63,486 nucleotides of DNA from Candidatus Aminicenantes bacterium UBA2190 (GCA_002335385.1 DCVK01000059.1:486-63971); one strand, 5' to 3'. Positions 49,519 to 57,958 are shown, counted from the first letter of the stretch. Notes: a model not told the origin generated them from the sequence alone. Translations and numbers: made by a program.

Positions 49519-51318
49519 TTACCCCTTCTTATCGGTCTTCTTTGAAGTCTGCTTGTTTTTGCTGTTCCTCGGCCTTCTTTTATCCGATTCCCCGCCGCCT
49601 TCCGCAGGGGGGGTCTCGACCCTGTCTTCCGGCGTGCCTTCGCCCGCTGATCCCGCCCTTCCCTGCAATTCGGCTTTGGCGCCGGTGCCGATCCGCCAGG
49701 AGCCGAGATCGCCGGGAGCGATGTCGGGCATGCGCAGGATGCGCGGCGTGATGCTCAGCAGGATGTCGGTCCGTTCATTGATGCGCTGGTTGGACGAAAA
49801 AATATCGCGCAGCAGGGGGATGTGGTTGAGGATCGGCACGCCGCTGCGGGTTCGCGTCGAGCTGCCGCGCATCAGGCCGGCAATGATGCCGGTCTCCCCG
49901 TCGCGCAGCCGCAGCTTGGTGGTGACGCGGCGGTTGCCCAGAGTGGGCGGCAGGTAGGTGCCGCCGATATCGATGACATAGGTGAGGACAAACTCCAGGG
50001 CCAGCGTGACCTCCTCGTTTTGGTGAATGGTCGGGGTGATGTTCAACAGGATCCCCACGTCGGTCATGGTGTACGAGGTGATGGGCTGCTGGTTGACGCC
50101 GCCCTGGGCGACGGGGACGAAGGTGGTGGTGGCGATGGGCCGCTTCTCGCCCAGCTGGATCTCGATGCGCTCCTTGTCCAGCCCGCGGATCCTCGGTCGG
50201 GCGAGGATGTTGGAATCGGTGATCGTGGACAGGAATTTCCAGAGCACGGTGGGCAGGGCCAGCCGCAGGTCGGCCGAAACGTCCACCGCTTTCAGGGCAT
50301 CGGGACTGACCCCGGTGTCGCTGTCGGCCAGCGACGCGCCGAGGGCCCAGGAGGACAATTCGCTGCCGAACTCCCGGAGTTTCTTGCTGTCGATCTCCAG
50401 GATGTCGGCCTCGATCTCCACCTCCCCGCTGCGCTTGTCGATGAACTGGGCGATCTTCTCCACGATGGCCATGTTTTCCGGGGAGTCGACGACGATCAGG
50501 GAATTGCCCTGCTTGTTGGTGATCAGGCGGGCGGGCTTGAAGACCGAGTCGATGATCTGCTTGGCCTCCTCGGCATCGGTGTTGGAAAAGTACAGGGTCT
50601 TCAGCACCCGGCCCTGGTATTTTTCCCTGCTGGCCGTCGTGTCGTTGGCCAGCAGCAGGTTGCTGTCGCCCAGCAGGTAATAACGGCAGCCGTGCATCTG
50701 GCACAGCGCCTGCATCGTCTCCAGGAAATTCAGCTGCTTCAGGCTGACCGTCACCGGCAGGTCCTTGAAATCCGGGTCGAACAGGATGTTGACCCGGGCG
50801 TTGCGCCCGATCATGCGGAACACTTCCATCAGGCTGATCTTGGAGCGGAACTCGATGTCAGCGGGGGCCGTGTCGGCGAAGGCCGCCAGGGCCGGCGGCG
50901 GTTCGTTTTCCTTGCGGGGCGCAGCGGGCGGTCCGCTGCGCGGCGGCTGCAGCTCGGCCAGGGAACGGCGGATGCGCGAGTCGCCGGGATCGAATTCCAG
51001 CGCCTTGCGATAGAGGAGGACGGCCTGGTCGATGTGGTTCTTCTCCGCCTCGGCGGCGGCCAGGCTGCGGAAATGAGCGGCGCCCTCCTTGAGCAGCCTG
51101 TCGATCTCCAGCTTGAGAAAGAGGTGGTCGGGATGGGCTTTCAGCTCCAGCAGGTACTGCTCCAGCGCCTGCTCAAAACGGCCTTCCTGCCGCAGGTCCT
51201 CCGCCAGCCGCACCCGCCTGCCGGCGCAACCCGGCAGCAGCAGGCCCGCCAACAGGGGGATAAGCACAGTGGTGAAGAACCAGCGCCCGGGATTCTGTGC
51301 CTGCGAACATTCTTTCAT
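49519..51318 (-). CDS. Secretin lipoprotein (PilQ/GspD-like) with N-terminal TPRs
   Basis: The 599-residue protein has a lipoprotein signal (LIPLLAGLLLPGCAG), a TPR-like helical part (about 35-125), an STN-type domain (ISLMEVFRMIGRNARVNILF, then DLPVTVSLKQLNFLETMQAL), a secretin-N fold (VLKTLYFSNTDAEEAKQIID, GNSLIVVDSPENMAIVEKI), and the secretin barrel with EADILEIDSKKLREFGSELS, VGILLNITPTIHQNEEVTL, TTKLRLRDGETGIIAGLMRG and SGVPILNHIPLLRDIF. The last 60 residues are disordered and charged. It forms an outer-membrane ring for type II secretion or type IV pili, but no other such gene is in the window. TATAAT at 51327-51332 lies only 9 nt before the ATG. Confidence 0.9.
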   Translation of the reverse strand: MKECSQAQNPGRWFFTTVLIPLLAGLLLPGCAGRRVRLAEDLRQEGRFEQALEQYLLELKAHPDHLFLKLEIDRLLKEGAAHFRSLAAAEAEKNHIDQAVLLYRKALEFDPGDSRIRRSLAELQPPRSGPPAAPRKENEPPPALAAFADTAPADIEFRSKISLMEVFRMIGRNARVNILFDPDFKDLPVTVSLKQLNFLETMQALCQMHGCRYYLLGDSNLLLANDTTASREKYQGRVLKTLYFSNTDAEEAKQIIDSVFKPARLITNKQGNSLIVVDSPENMAIVEKIAQFIDKRSGEVEIEADILEIDSKKLREFGSELSSWALGASLADSDTGVSPDALKAVDVSADLRLALPTVLWKFLSTITDSNILARPRIRGLDKERIEIQLGEKRPIATTTFVPVAQGGVNQQPITSYTMTDVGILLNITPTIHQNEEVTLALEFVLTYVIDIGGTYLPPTLGNRRVTTKLRLRDGETGIIAGLMRGSSTRTRSGVPILNHIPLLRDIFSSNQRINERTDILLSITPRILRMPDIAPGDLGSWRIGTGAKAELQGRAGSAGEGTPEDRVETPPAEGGGESDKRRPRNSKNKQTSKKTDKKG

Positions 51319-51326
51319 GGGCCGCT

Positions 51327-51332
51327 ATTATA
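51327..51332 (-). promoter_or_regulatory. -10 box of secretin gene, almost at the start codon
   Basis: TATAAT on the minus strand ends 9 nt before the secretin ATG at 51318, so transcription would begin at or just before the start codon. No convincing -35 is seen. Confidence 0.4.
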
Positions 51333-51409
51333 GACCATTTCCCATCGGCAATGGAAGACCTCTTGCGTTTGATCCATGCGCTGCGGCCGCTGGCAATCCG
51401 CGCTGATTG

Positions 51410-52993
51410 CTATTTTTGCTCCAGCTCTGCCAGACGTTTGCCCATCTCGCCGATGGTCCGCCCCATCTCCGCGATGGTCTGCTGCTGCTCCTGCACGACC
51501 CTGGTCAGCACAGCCACGATGTCCATCGGGCTCAGCCCCCGGCGGTCCCGGCTGGCCACCAGCTCGGGCACTTCCTCGGCGATGAACCCCAGGTGCTGCT
51601 CGCCCGGCGCCGCCTTGTAGCGGAACGACACCGGCTGCAGCTCCCGCAGCACCCGCGCGGCCGGCGCCAGGTCCAGCGGCCGCACATCCTGCTTGAAGGC
51701 GATGCTGGACGCGTTCGTCCACACCCCGCCCGTGGTGCAATAGGCCCCGCTGCCCATGTGCAGCGGGTAGGAGGGCACGGTCTGGCCTATGCCCACGTAA
51801 CCCGAATTGGCGGCGATGGAGAGGCGCTTGACGTTGTTGGTCATGAAGTTCACCGCGTGGGCCGTCGTAGTGCCGATCTGCCCCGAGGCGCCCATGGCGC
51901 TCAGCTTCATCGTGGCGCCGTCGGTGCGCTGCACCGACAGCACGTTGTTGCTGCCGGTGCTCTCGATCTCCAGGTTGCTGTCGGGGTCCCAGGTGCCGAT
52001 GCCCACCTTGCCGTCCGCCTTCAGGGCCAGGGTGTTGGTCGGCGTGCCGGGCTGGATGCGGAAGGATAGCTTGGAGCCGCCGGTCGCGTCGCGGATGTAG
52101 AAGTTGCTCTCGTTGCCGCAGATGTCCCATACCTGGGCGGTCCAGCCGGAAGAGGTGTCCTGGTCGAGGCGTATCGACGGCGTATCGCCCTGAACGATGT
52201 GCAGGTTGAGCGCCGGCGCCGCCGTACCTAGGCCGACCCTTCCGTTCGAGGAGACGAAGATCGAGCTGGTGCGCGCGCCGGCCATGATCTTGAACGGCGT
52301 CCTAACGGCGGTGGCGTCCTCGACGGCGAAATAATTCGCGCCGCCATCCGCCGTGTCATTGATGACCAGCCGCCAGTCGTTGGCCGGGAATGAGCCGGTG
52401 GAGGATGTGTCGTCGAAATGGAGGCGCAAATTGTTCTCCTTCAGCCGCAGGACATCGTAGCCCCAGGTTTCGGGCTCACTGCAATCGGTGCCGACGCAGA
52501 GGCTGCCCACGACGTGGAGATCCTCGTTGAACGTCGCCTGGACGCTGCCCGGGCTCTCGCTCAGGGTCATGGCGAGAAAGGCGCCGCCCCGGACGCTGAA
52601 GCTGCCCGTCTGCGTCGCGGCGGGGAGCTGGACCGGGCTGATGAGGAGATCGCCTTCCCGGCGCGCCCGCGGCTGGGCCTGCGGCAGCGCCGTCAGCTCG
52701 TAGATGTACGTCCCGTCAAGACATTGGCCCTTGATGTCGGCGATGGCGAAGCGCGGCCGCGTCCCCTTGGCGAAGGTCTCCCGCCAGTAGAAATCGCCGG
52801 GGCCGGCGATGGTCAGTTGGATCCCCTCGGCGCTCAACGTCGGCAGCCAGTCGATGCCGTAGGTGCCGATCATGATCGCGGCCACCGGGTTGGGGTCGGC
52901 CGGCGCACGCCGGTCGCCGCTGGCTCCTGCCGGGAGTGAAACCAGCAAGGACAAGGTCAGGCAGAACATAACACGCGCTTGCATTCTTTTCAT
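51410..52993 (-). CDS. Secreted fibre-like protein with C-terminal S74 chaperone domain (copy 1)
   Basis: The 527-residue protein has a signal peptide (VMFCLTLSLLVSLPAGASG), a beta-rich N-terminal region (VAAIMIGTYGIDWLPTLSAE), a fibre-like middle with repeated GVGLGTAAP- and VGIGTWDPDSNLEI-type segments, and a C-terminal Peptidase_S74/endosialidase chaperone domain: SSIAFKQDVRPLDLAPAARV, LRELQPVSFRYKAAPG, HLGFIAEEVPELVASRD, then a coiled-coil. In phage tail fibres this domain drives trimer folding and may cut itself off at a Ser-Asp; here the site reads Ser-Ser-Ile, so cutting is uncertain. It is the downstream member of a tandem pair. Confidence 0.82.
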   Translation of the reverse strand: MKRMQARVMFCLTLSLLVSLPAGASGDRRAPADPNPVAAIMIGTYGIDWLPTLSAEGIQLTIAGPGDFYWRETFAKGTRPRFAIADIKGQCLDGTYIYELTALPQAQPRARREGDLLISPVQLPAATQTGSFSVRGGAFLAMTLSESPGSVQATFNEDLHVVGSLCVGTDCSEPETWGYDVLRLKENNLRLHFDDTSSTGSFPANDWRLVINDTADGGANYFAVEDATAVRTPFKIMAGARTSSIFVSSNGRVGLGTAAPALNLHIVQGDTPSIRLDQDTSSGWTAQVWDICGNESNFYIRDATGGSKLSFRIQPGTPTNTLALKADGKVGIGTWDPDSNLEIESTGSNNVLSVQRTDGATMKLSAMGASGQIGTTTAHAVNFMTNNVKRLSIAANSGYVGIGQTVPSYPLHMGSGAYCTTGGVWTNASSIAFKQDVRPLDLAPAARVLRELQPVSFRYKAAPGEQHLGFIAEEVPELVASRDRRGLSPMDIVAVLTRVVQEQQQTIAEMGRTIGEMGKRLAELEQK

Positions 52994-53117
52994 TTCTCCT
53001 CCTCCAAGAACAGATGAAGCATGCATGGGAAACATTCTAGTATTCTGGCAAAATAAATCAATGCCGGCAGGGCCGGAGGGCAAAGAACGCCCGGCGCTCC
53101 GCCTGTCCGCACTGCCA

Positions 53118-53147
53118 TTGCCTGAGCGTCCGGGCCCGCTCAGGCAA
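53118..53147. terminator. Hairpin between the two S74 genes
   Basis: A 10-bp perfect stem TTGCCTGAGC/GCTCAGGCAA with a 10-nt GC loop lies about 75 nt past the stop of the upstream S74 gene. There is no T-tract in the direction of transcription. Confidence 0.4.
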
Positions 53148-53222
53148 AACCGGGCCGGCTCAATGCCCGCGGAAGCATCGCCCCTCCGCGTCTCAAGCCG
53201 GCCGGCTGCTGTTGGGGCTTAC

Positions 53223-54803
53223 TTATTCCCGGCCCTGATTCTCAAGCCGTTCCAGTCTTTTGCTGAGCGCATCGATGGTCTGCTGCTGCTCCTGCACGAC
53301 CCGGGTCAGCACGGCCACGATGTCCATCGGGCTCAGCCCCCGGCGGTCCCGGCTGGCCACCAGCTCGGGCACTTCCTCGGCGATGAACCCCAGGTGCTGC
53401 TCGCCCGGCGCCGCCTTGTAGCGGAACGACACCGGCTGCAGCTCCCGCAGCACCCGCGCGGCCGGCGCCAGGTCCAGCGGCCGCACGTCCTGCTTGAAGG
53501 CGATGCTGGACGCGTTCGTCCACACCCCGCCCGTGGTGCAATAGGCCCCGCTGCCCATGTGCAGCGGGTAGGAGGGCACGGTCTGATCGATGCCCACGTA
53601 GCCCGAATTGGCGGCGATCGAAAGGCGCTTGACGTTGTTGGTCATGAAGTTCACCGCGTGGGCCGTCGTAGTGCCGATCTGCCCCGAGGCGCCCATGGCG
53701 CTCAGCTTCATCGTGGCGCCGTCGGTGCGCTGTACCGACAGCACGTTGTTGCTGCCGGTGCTCTCGATCTCCAGGTTGCTGTCGGGCGACCAGGTGCCGA
53801 TGCCCACGTAGCCGCTCGATTTCATCGTGAGGGTGTTGGTCGGCGTGCCGGGCTGGATGCGGAAGGGGAGCTTGGAGCCGCCGGTCGTGTCGCGGATGAA
53901 GAAGTTGCTCTCGTTGCCGGCGATGTCCCATACCTGGGCGGTCCAGCCGGAAGAGGTGTCCTGGTCGAGGCGTATCGACGGCGTGTCGCCCTGAACGATG
54001 TGCAGGTTGAGCACCGGCGCCGCCGTGCCCAGGCCGACCCTTCCGGTCGAGGAGACGAAGATCGAGCTGTTGCGCGCGCCGGCCACGATCTTGAACGGCG
54101 TCCTGGCGGCGGTGGCGTCCTCGACGGCGAAATAATTGGCGCCGCCGCTGGACGAATCGTTGGCGATGATCCGCCAGTCGTTGGCCGGGAAGCCCGTCGT
54201 CGCCGACGTGTCGTCGAAATAGATGCGGAGGTTGTTTTCCTTCAGCTTGATGGTGTCGAAACCGAAATCTTCCGAGCCGTCGGTGGCGCAATCAAAGCCG
54301 ACGCAGAGGCTGCCGGTGACGATCACGTCGTCGGCATGCACCACGTCCATGACCTTGCCCGGGTTTTCGCTCAGGGTCATGGAAAGGAAGGCGCCGCCCC
54401 GGATGCTGAAGCTGCCCGTCTGCGTAACGGCGGGAGGATGAACCGGGCCGATGAGGAGATCGCCTTCCCGGCGCGCCCGCGGCTGGGCCGGCGGCAGCGC
54501 CGTCAGCTCGTACATGTACGTTCCGTCAAGGCATTGCCCCTTGATGTCGGCAACGGCAAAACGCGGCCGCGTCCCCTTGGCGAAGGTCTCCCGCCAATAG
54601 AAATCGCCGGGGCCGGCGATGGTCAGCTGGATCCCCTCAGCGCTCACCGTCGGCAGCCAGTCGATGTTGTAGGTGCCGACCATGATGGCGGCGACCGGGT
54701 ACTGACCGGCATGGGTCCTTTTTTCGCCCTGGGCCCGGAGAGGAAGTGCCGAGATCAGGAAAACGATCACGGCGCAGGAAACGAAAAACGCTCTTTTGTT
54801 CAT
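53223..54803 (-). CDS. Secreted fibre-like protein with C-terminal S74 chaperone domain (copy 2)
   Basis: The 526-residue paralogue of the neighbouring gene has the same layout: signal peptide (AFFVSCAVIVFLISALPLRA), YPVAAIMVGTYNIDWLPT, fibre-like middle, S74 domain and coiled-coil end. From about residue 245 to 505 the two proteins are almost identical (and so are the DNA strands), while the N-terminal 240 residues differ at many places and the last 15 differ fully. AGGAGG precedes the ATG, in a 100-nt AT-rich leader with TATAAT-like sequence. It probably forms a trimeric surface fibre. Phage origin of the domain is known; a resident phage is not supported here. Confidence 0.82.
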   Translation of the reverse strand: MNKRAFFVSCAVIVFLISALPLRAQGEKRTHAGQYPVAAIMVGTYNIDWLPTVSAEGIQLTIAGPGDFYWRETFAKGTRPRFAVADIKGQCLDGTYMYELTALPPAQPRARREGDLLIGPVHPPAVTQTGSFSIRGGAFLSMTLSENPGKVMDVVHADDVIVTGSLCVGFDCATDGSEDFGFDTIKLKENNLRIYFDDTSATTGFPANDWRIIANDSSSGGANYFAVEDATAARTPFKIVAGARNSSIFVSSTGRVGLGTAAPVLNLHIVQGDTPSIRLDQDTSSGWTAQVWDIAGNESNFFIRDTTGGSKLPFRIQPGTPTNTLTMKSSGYVGIGTWSPDSNLEIESTGSNNVLSVQRTDGATMKLSAMGASGQIGTTTAHAVNFMTNNVKRLSIAANSGYVGIDQTVPSYPLHMGSGAYCTTGGVWTNASSIAFKQDVRPLDLAPAARVLRELQPVSFRYKAAPGEQHLGFIAEEVPELVASRDRRGLSPMDIVAVLTRVVQEQQQTIDALSKRLERLENQGRE

Positions 54804-54907
54804 TCAGCCCTCCTTGAGTAAATATAAATATATAAATTATATAACCTATCTGGGAAATAAATCTCACTTGCTTTGATTAATTATAAATTTATTGGTGAAG
54901 CGATCGC
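54804..54907. promoter_or_regulatory. AT-rich leader of the S74 gene pair
   Basis: This 104-nt stretch is much richer in A and T than anything around it. On the minus strand it reads TTATATAATTTATATATT, with a good -10 (TATAAT), and AAGGAGGG before the ATG at 54803. No clear -35 box is seen. It also includes the region just past the end of the ABC ATPase gene. Confidence 0.45.
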
Positions 54908-55654
54908 TCAGCATCCCGGAAGCAAGCGCCCATGTTCCAAAACAGCCACGCGGTCGGCCAGCTCGCGCACATGGCGCGGATGGTGGCCGATGAACAGGAC
55001 GCCCAGCCCCAGGCGGCGGAATACTCCCTTCAGCAGCCGCACGATCTTCATGGCGGTCAGGTCATCGAGGGCCGAGAAGGGCTCGTCGAGCACCAGGAAC
55101 TCGGGCTTCAGGACCAGGGCCCGCGCCAGCACCACCCGCTGCAGCTCGCCGCCCGACAGCTCGCAGGGCCGCCGCGCCAGGCAGCCGCGCGTCAGTTCCA
55201 GCAGCTCCATAACCTCCGCGATCCGCTCAGCGGCCTCCGTCAGGCCGGCGGTCCCCTCGTCGGAGCCCCCTTCGAGACGGGGCGGCACGGCTTTCAAGAC
55301 GCGCAGGGGCTCGTTGATGATCCAGCCGGCGGTGAACAGGGGGTTGACCGCCTGCAGCGGATTCTGGAAGACCATCTGGTTGCAGCGGCGAAAAGCCGGC
55401 CGCGGCGCCGCGGCCAGGGGCCGGTCCCGGTAGATCACCTCGCCGCCGTCGGGAGCGATGAAGCCCATGACGATGCGGGCCAGGGTCGACTTGCCGGCTC
55501 CCGAGCAGCCCGTCAGGGCGTTGACCTGCCCATCCAGGATATCGAGGTCCACTCCGTCCAGGGCGGTCACGACCGCTGTTGGGGGCGCCCCGCCCCGCCT
55601 GCGACAACGGAAGGATTTGCTGAGGCGGCGCAGGCCGAAGCGGACGGCGCTCAT
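54908..55654 (-). CDS. ABC transporter ATPase, peptide/nickel type (DppF-like)
   Basis: The 248-residue ATPase has Walker A GCSGAGKST, Q-loop MVFQNPLQAVNPLFTAG, signature ELSGGELQRVVLARAL, Walker B FLVLDEPFSALD and the H-loop FIGHHPRHV. The Q-loop pattern with ...VNP is typical of the Dpp/Opp/Nik family, which works as pairs of unlike ATPases. The start at 55654 overlaps the end of its partner gene by 4 nt. The C-terminus lacks the oligopeptide-specific extension (about 60 residues, RxxYT) seen in OppF/DppF, so it is shorter than usual. No permease or binding protein gene is in the window. Confidence 0.87.
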   Translation of the reverse strand: MSAVRFGLRRLSKSFRCRRRGGAPPTAVVTALDGVDLDILDGQVNALTGCSGAGKSTLARIVMGFIAPDGGEVIYRDRPLAAAPRPAFRRCNQMVFQNPLQAVNPLFTAGWIINEPLRVLKAVPPRLEGGSDEGTAGLTEAAERIAEVMELLELTRGCLARRPCELSGGELQRVVLARALVLKPEFLVLDEPFSALDDLTAMKIVRLLKGVFRRLGLGVLFIGHHPRHVRELADRVAVLEHGRLLPGC

Positions 55655-56409
55655 TCCGGCCTCAGGTAATCCGCGATCTCGCGGACATAGGGATGGCCGG
55701 GAGAACCCAGGACGCATGCCGCCGGCCCGGCCGCCACGACCTTTCCGTCCGCCAGGATGCACAAGGCGTCGGCGATCCGGTCGACAAAGCCCAGGTGGTG
55801 CGAGACCAGCAGGAGGGTCAGCGAGCGGAGGCGCTGCTGTTCGCGCAGCACGGCGACGAACTCGTCGTGGGCGACGGCGTCGATCTCGGAGGTGGGCTCG
55901 TCCAGGACCAGCACGCCGGCGCCGCTGAGCAGCGCCAGGGCCAGCAGGCAGCGCTGGTTCTCGCCGCCGCTCAATTCGTGGGGGTAAGCGCCCAGGACGC
56001 GGGCCGGATCAAAGAATTGCAGGCGGGCCAGCAGGTCATCCAGTCCGCCATCGTATCCGGCATGGGACCGCCCGGCGGCGAAAGGCCGGCACTCGCTGAT
56101 CTGGCGGCCGATGGTCAGAACGGGATTGAAACTGGCCGCGGCGTTCTGCGGCGCGTAAAAGACCTCGCGGCCGCGCACGCCTTCCCAGGCACGGCCGTTC
56201 ATCTCCCGGCCATTGAAAAGAACCCGGCCGCGGCTCATGCGCAAGCCGGCGGGCAGGAGCCCGGTGAGGGCGCGCGCCAGCAGGGTCTTGCCGGCACCGC
56301 TCTCCCCGAGCAGCATCGTGACCTTCCCGGCCGGAATCTCCATGTCGACGGCGCTCAACAGCGGCTTCGCCGCCTGGTCCTCGACCCAGAGGTCCTGCGC
56401 CCGCAGCAT
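55651..56409 (-). CDS. ABC transporter ATPase, peptide/nickel type (DppD-like)
   Basis: The 252-residue ATPase has Walker A GESGAGKTLLARALTG, Q-loop YAPQNAAASFNPVL, signature ELSGGENQRCLLALALL, Walker B VLVLDEPTSEID and LLVSHHLGF, ending with GSPGHPYVREIADYLRPE, which matches the HPYT element at the end of DppD/OppD-type subunits. The start ATG at 56409 has only a weak ribosome binding site; the frame is open further up without homology. It forms a heterodimer candidate with the next gene, linked by a 4-nt overlap. The membrane subunits must be encoded elsewhere. Confidence 0.87.
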   Translation of the reverse strand: MLRAQDLWVEDQAAKPLLSAVDMEIPAGKVTMLLGESGAGKTLLARALTGLLPAGLRMSRGRVLFNGREMNGRAWEGVRGREVFYAPQNAAASFNPVLTIGRQISECRPFAAGRSHAGYDGGLDDLLARLQFFDPARVLGAYPHELSGGENQRCLLALALLSGAGVLVLDEPTSEIDAVAHDEFVAVLREQQRLRSLTLLLVSHHLGFVDRIADALCILADGKVVAAGPAACVLGSPGHPYVREIADYLRPE

Positions 56410-56440
56410 GCGGCTCAGCGGGGAAAACGCTTCGCCGCGC

Positions 56441-56830
56441 TCAATCCAGCATCGCGGCGACCGCCTCGATCTCGACCTCGGCCCCCAGGGGCAGCTCCTT
56501 GACGGCAAAGGCGGCCCGGGCCGGATAAGGAGGCGGCACATGCTCGGCGTAGATCTCGTTGACGGCCTGGAAATGGGCCATGTCCTTCAGGAACACGGTG
56601 GTCTTGAGCAGGCGGCGGAAATTGATGCCGGCGGCAGCGAGCACGGCCTCGAGGTTCCTGAAGACCTGCCGCGCCTCGGCCTCCACGCCCCCCTCGACCA
56701 GCCTGCCGCTGGCCGGGTCGATCCCCACCTGGCCGGAAAGAAAGAGAAGATTTCCCCAGCGCACGGCCTGGGAATACGGCCCCAGCGCCCTGGGCGCCGA
56801 AGCGGACTGGATGACGCGTTTTTCCATCAT
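56441..56830 (-). CDS. ridA: RidA family enamine/imine deaminase
   Basis: The 129-residue protein matches RidA/YjgF: APRALGPYSQAVRWGNLLFL, SGQVGIDPASGRLVEGG, VFRNLEAVLAAAGINFRRLL, KTTVFLKDMAHFQAVNEIY, and YPARAAFAVKELPLGAEVEI with the Arg that binds the substrate carboxylate. It hydrolyses reactive 2-aminoacrylate and related imines left by PLP enzymes. Two ATGs in a row follow AAGGAGGTC; the second (56827) has better spacing. It lies 20 nt after the rhomboid gene. Confidence 0.93.
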   Translation of the reverse strand: MMEKRVIQSASAPRALGPYSQAVRWGNLLFLSGQVGIDPASGRLVEGGVEAEARQVFRNLEAVLAAAGINFRRLLKTTVFLKDMAHFQAVNEIYAEHVPPPYPARAAFAVKELPLGAEVEIEAVAAMLD

Positions 56831-56850
56831 GACCTCCTTGCCCGCCCGTT

Positions 56851-57624
56851 TCAGCGGACCGACTCGGGAAGCGGCTTTTTCGCGGCCGCGAAGAACCTCA
56901 CCAGGAGAAACCCCAGGATGAAGCCGCCGACATGGGCCAGCCAGGCGATGCCCGAGCCGCCGCCGGCCGCCAGGAACTGAAAGAGGAACCAGATGACCAG
57001 GAACAGCGCGGCCGGCACATCCATGGTCGTGACGAAGATGAAGACAAAAACCAGGGTGCGGACGCGCGCCGTGGGGTAGAGGGCCAGGTAGGCCCCCATG
57101 ACCCCCGATACCGCGCCGCTGGCGCCGATGACCGGGACCAGCGAGTTCAGGTTGAACAGCACGTGGGCCAGGCTGGCGCCGACCCCGCACAGCAGGTAGA
57201 ACAGGACGAAACGGATCCGTCCCAGCCGGTCCTCGATGTTGTTGCCGAAGATCCACAGGAACAGCATGTTGCCCAGCAGATGGAGCCAGGAACCGTGCAT
57301 GAACAGGGAGGCCAGCAGGCTGAGCGGCGGCGAGGCGCTGCGCCGGTAGACGACCGTCCGCCCGTGGCGGTCCTTGCCGACGGGTATTTCCAGGTTGCGT
57401 CCCTGCGCCAGCTCGGCCGGAACCAGGCCGTCCTTCACCAGGTGGTACTCCAGGCCGGAAGGCCAGGCCAGCGGCTCCATGTTCGCCGCCCGCAGCGGCT
57501 CCGCCAGGTGCCGGCGCGACAGGTAGGCCTGATAGACGAAAACCGAAACGTTGAGCAGGATGAACAGGATGACGACGATGGCCGTGCGCCGCGTCGGGTT
57601 GTAGTCCTTCAACGGAATGAACAT
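56851..57624 (-). CDS. Rhomboid family intramembrane serine protease
   Basis: The 257-residue protein has six or seven membrane helices with the rhomboid motifs: MHGSWLHLLGNMLFLWIFG (residues 109-127), catalytic Ser169 in VIGASGAVSGVMG, and His231 in WLAHVGGFILG. The dyad is intact, so it should cut membrane helices of substrate proteins. Residues about 45-95 form a soluble insert between the first two helices (EYHLVKDGLVPAELAQGRNL), which is a common place for L1-loop variation. It is the first gene of the unit with ridA and perhaps the two ATPases. Confidence 0.93.
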   Translation of the reverse strand: MFIPLKDYNPTRRTAIVVILFILLNVSVFVYQAYLSRRHLAEPLRAANMEPLAWPSGLEYHLVKDGLVPAELAQGRNLEIPVGKDRHGRTVVYRRSASPPLSLLASLFMHGSWLHLLGNMLFLWIFGNNIEDRLGRIRFVLFYLLCGVGASLAHVLFNLNSLVPVIGASGAVSGVMGAYLALYPTARVRTLVFVFIFVTTMDVPAALFLVIWFLFQFLAAGGGSGIAWLAHVGGFILGFLLVRFFAAAKKPLPESVR

Positions 57625-57732
57625 GTCGCTGCGTCCCCATTCGAAAAAAGAGGCCTCATTCTAGCAAGCAACGGCGCGAAAGTAAAGCGCCGCATCCCTC
57701 GCCGTTCAGGCGGGCCAGGGCCGGCGGCCGCC

Positions 57733-57761
57733 TTGACTTTCCGATCCCATGCGCCTAGGAT
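57733..57761 (+). promoter_or_regulatory. Promoter of the small membrane protein/lipoprotein pair
   Basis: TTGACT (57733-57738), 17 bp, TAGGAT (57756-57761). The expected start near 57768 leaves a short leader with GGAGGG before the ATG at 57782. Confidence 0.5.
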
Positions 57762-57781
57762 GAAGAAAAAAGGAGGGATCC

Positions 57782-57958
57782 ATGAAATTAAGCGCACCGA
57801 AATTTTCCACCTGGTTGATTGCGGTCATCATCGGCGCCGTCGGCGCCCTGCAGCATTTCCGCGTCCTGCACGTCAACGAACTGGCCCCCTACGCCGTCCA
57901 CCTGCTGGTTGCCGGTTTTGTCCTGCTGATCCTGGCGACCATGCTCAAAAAGCTTTAA
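57782..57958 (+). CDS. Small two-helix membrane protein (58 residues)
   Basis: A 58-residue frame starts at ATG after AAAGGAGGGATCC, a strong ribosome binding site. Two hydrophobic helices (WLIAVIIGAVGALQHF and YAVHLLVAGFVLLILATML) are joined by a short loop and the protein ends in KKL. It is followed after 14 nt by a lipoprotein gene. Strong start signals, membrane pattern and position behind a promoter support a real gene. The function is unknown. Confidence 0.75.
   Translation: MKLSAPKFSTWLIAVIIGAVGALQHFRVLHVNELAPYAVHLLVAGFVLLILATMLKKL

Noticed and set aside
51410..54803. Prophage remnant because of tail-fibre-type S74 domains
   Set aside because: Both proteins have signal peptides and no capsid, tail, terminase or integrase gene is near.
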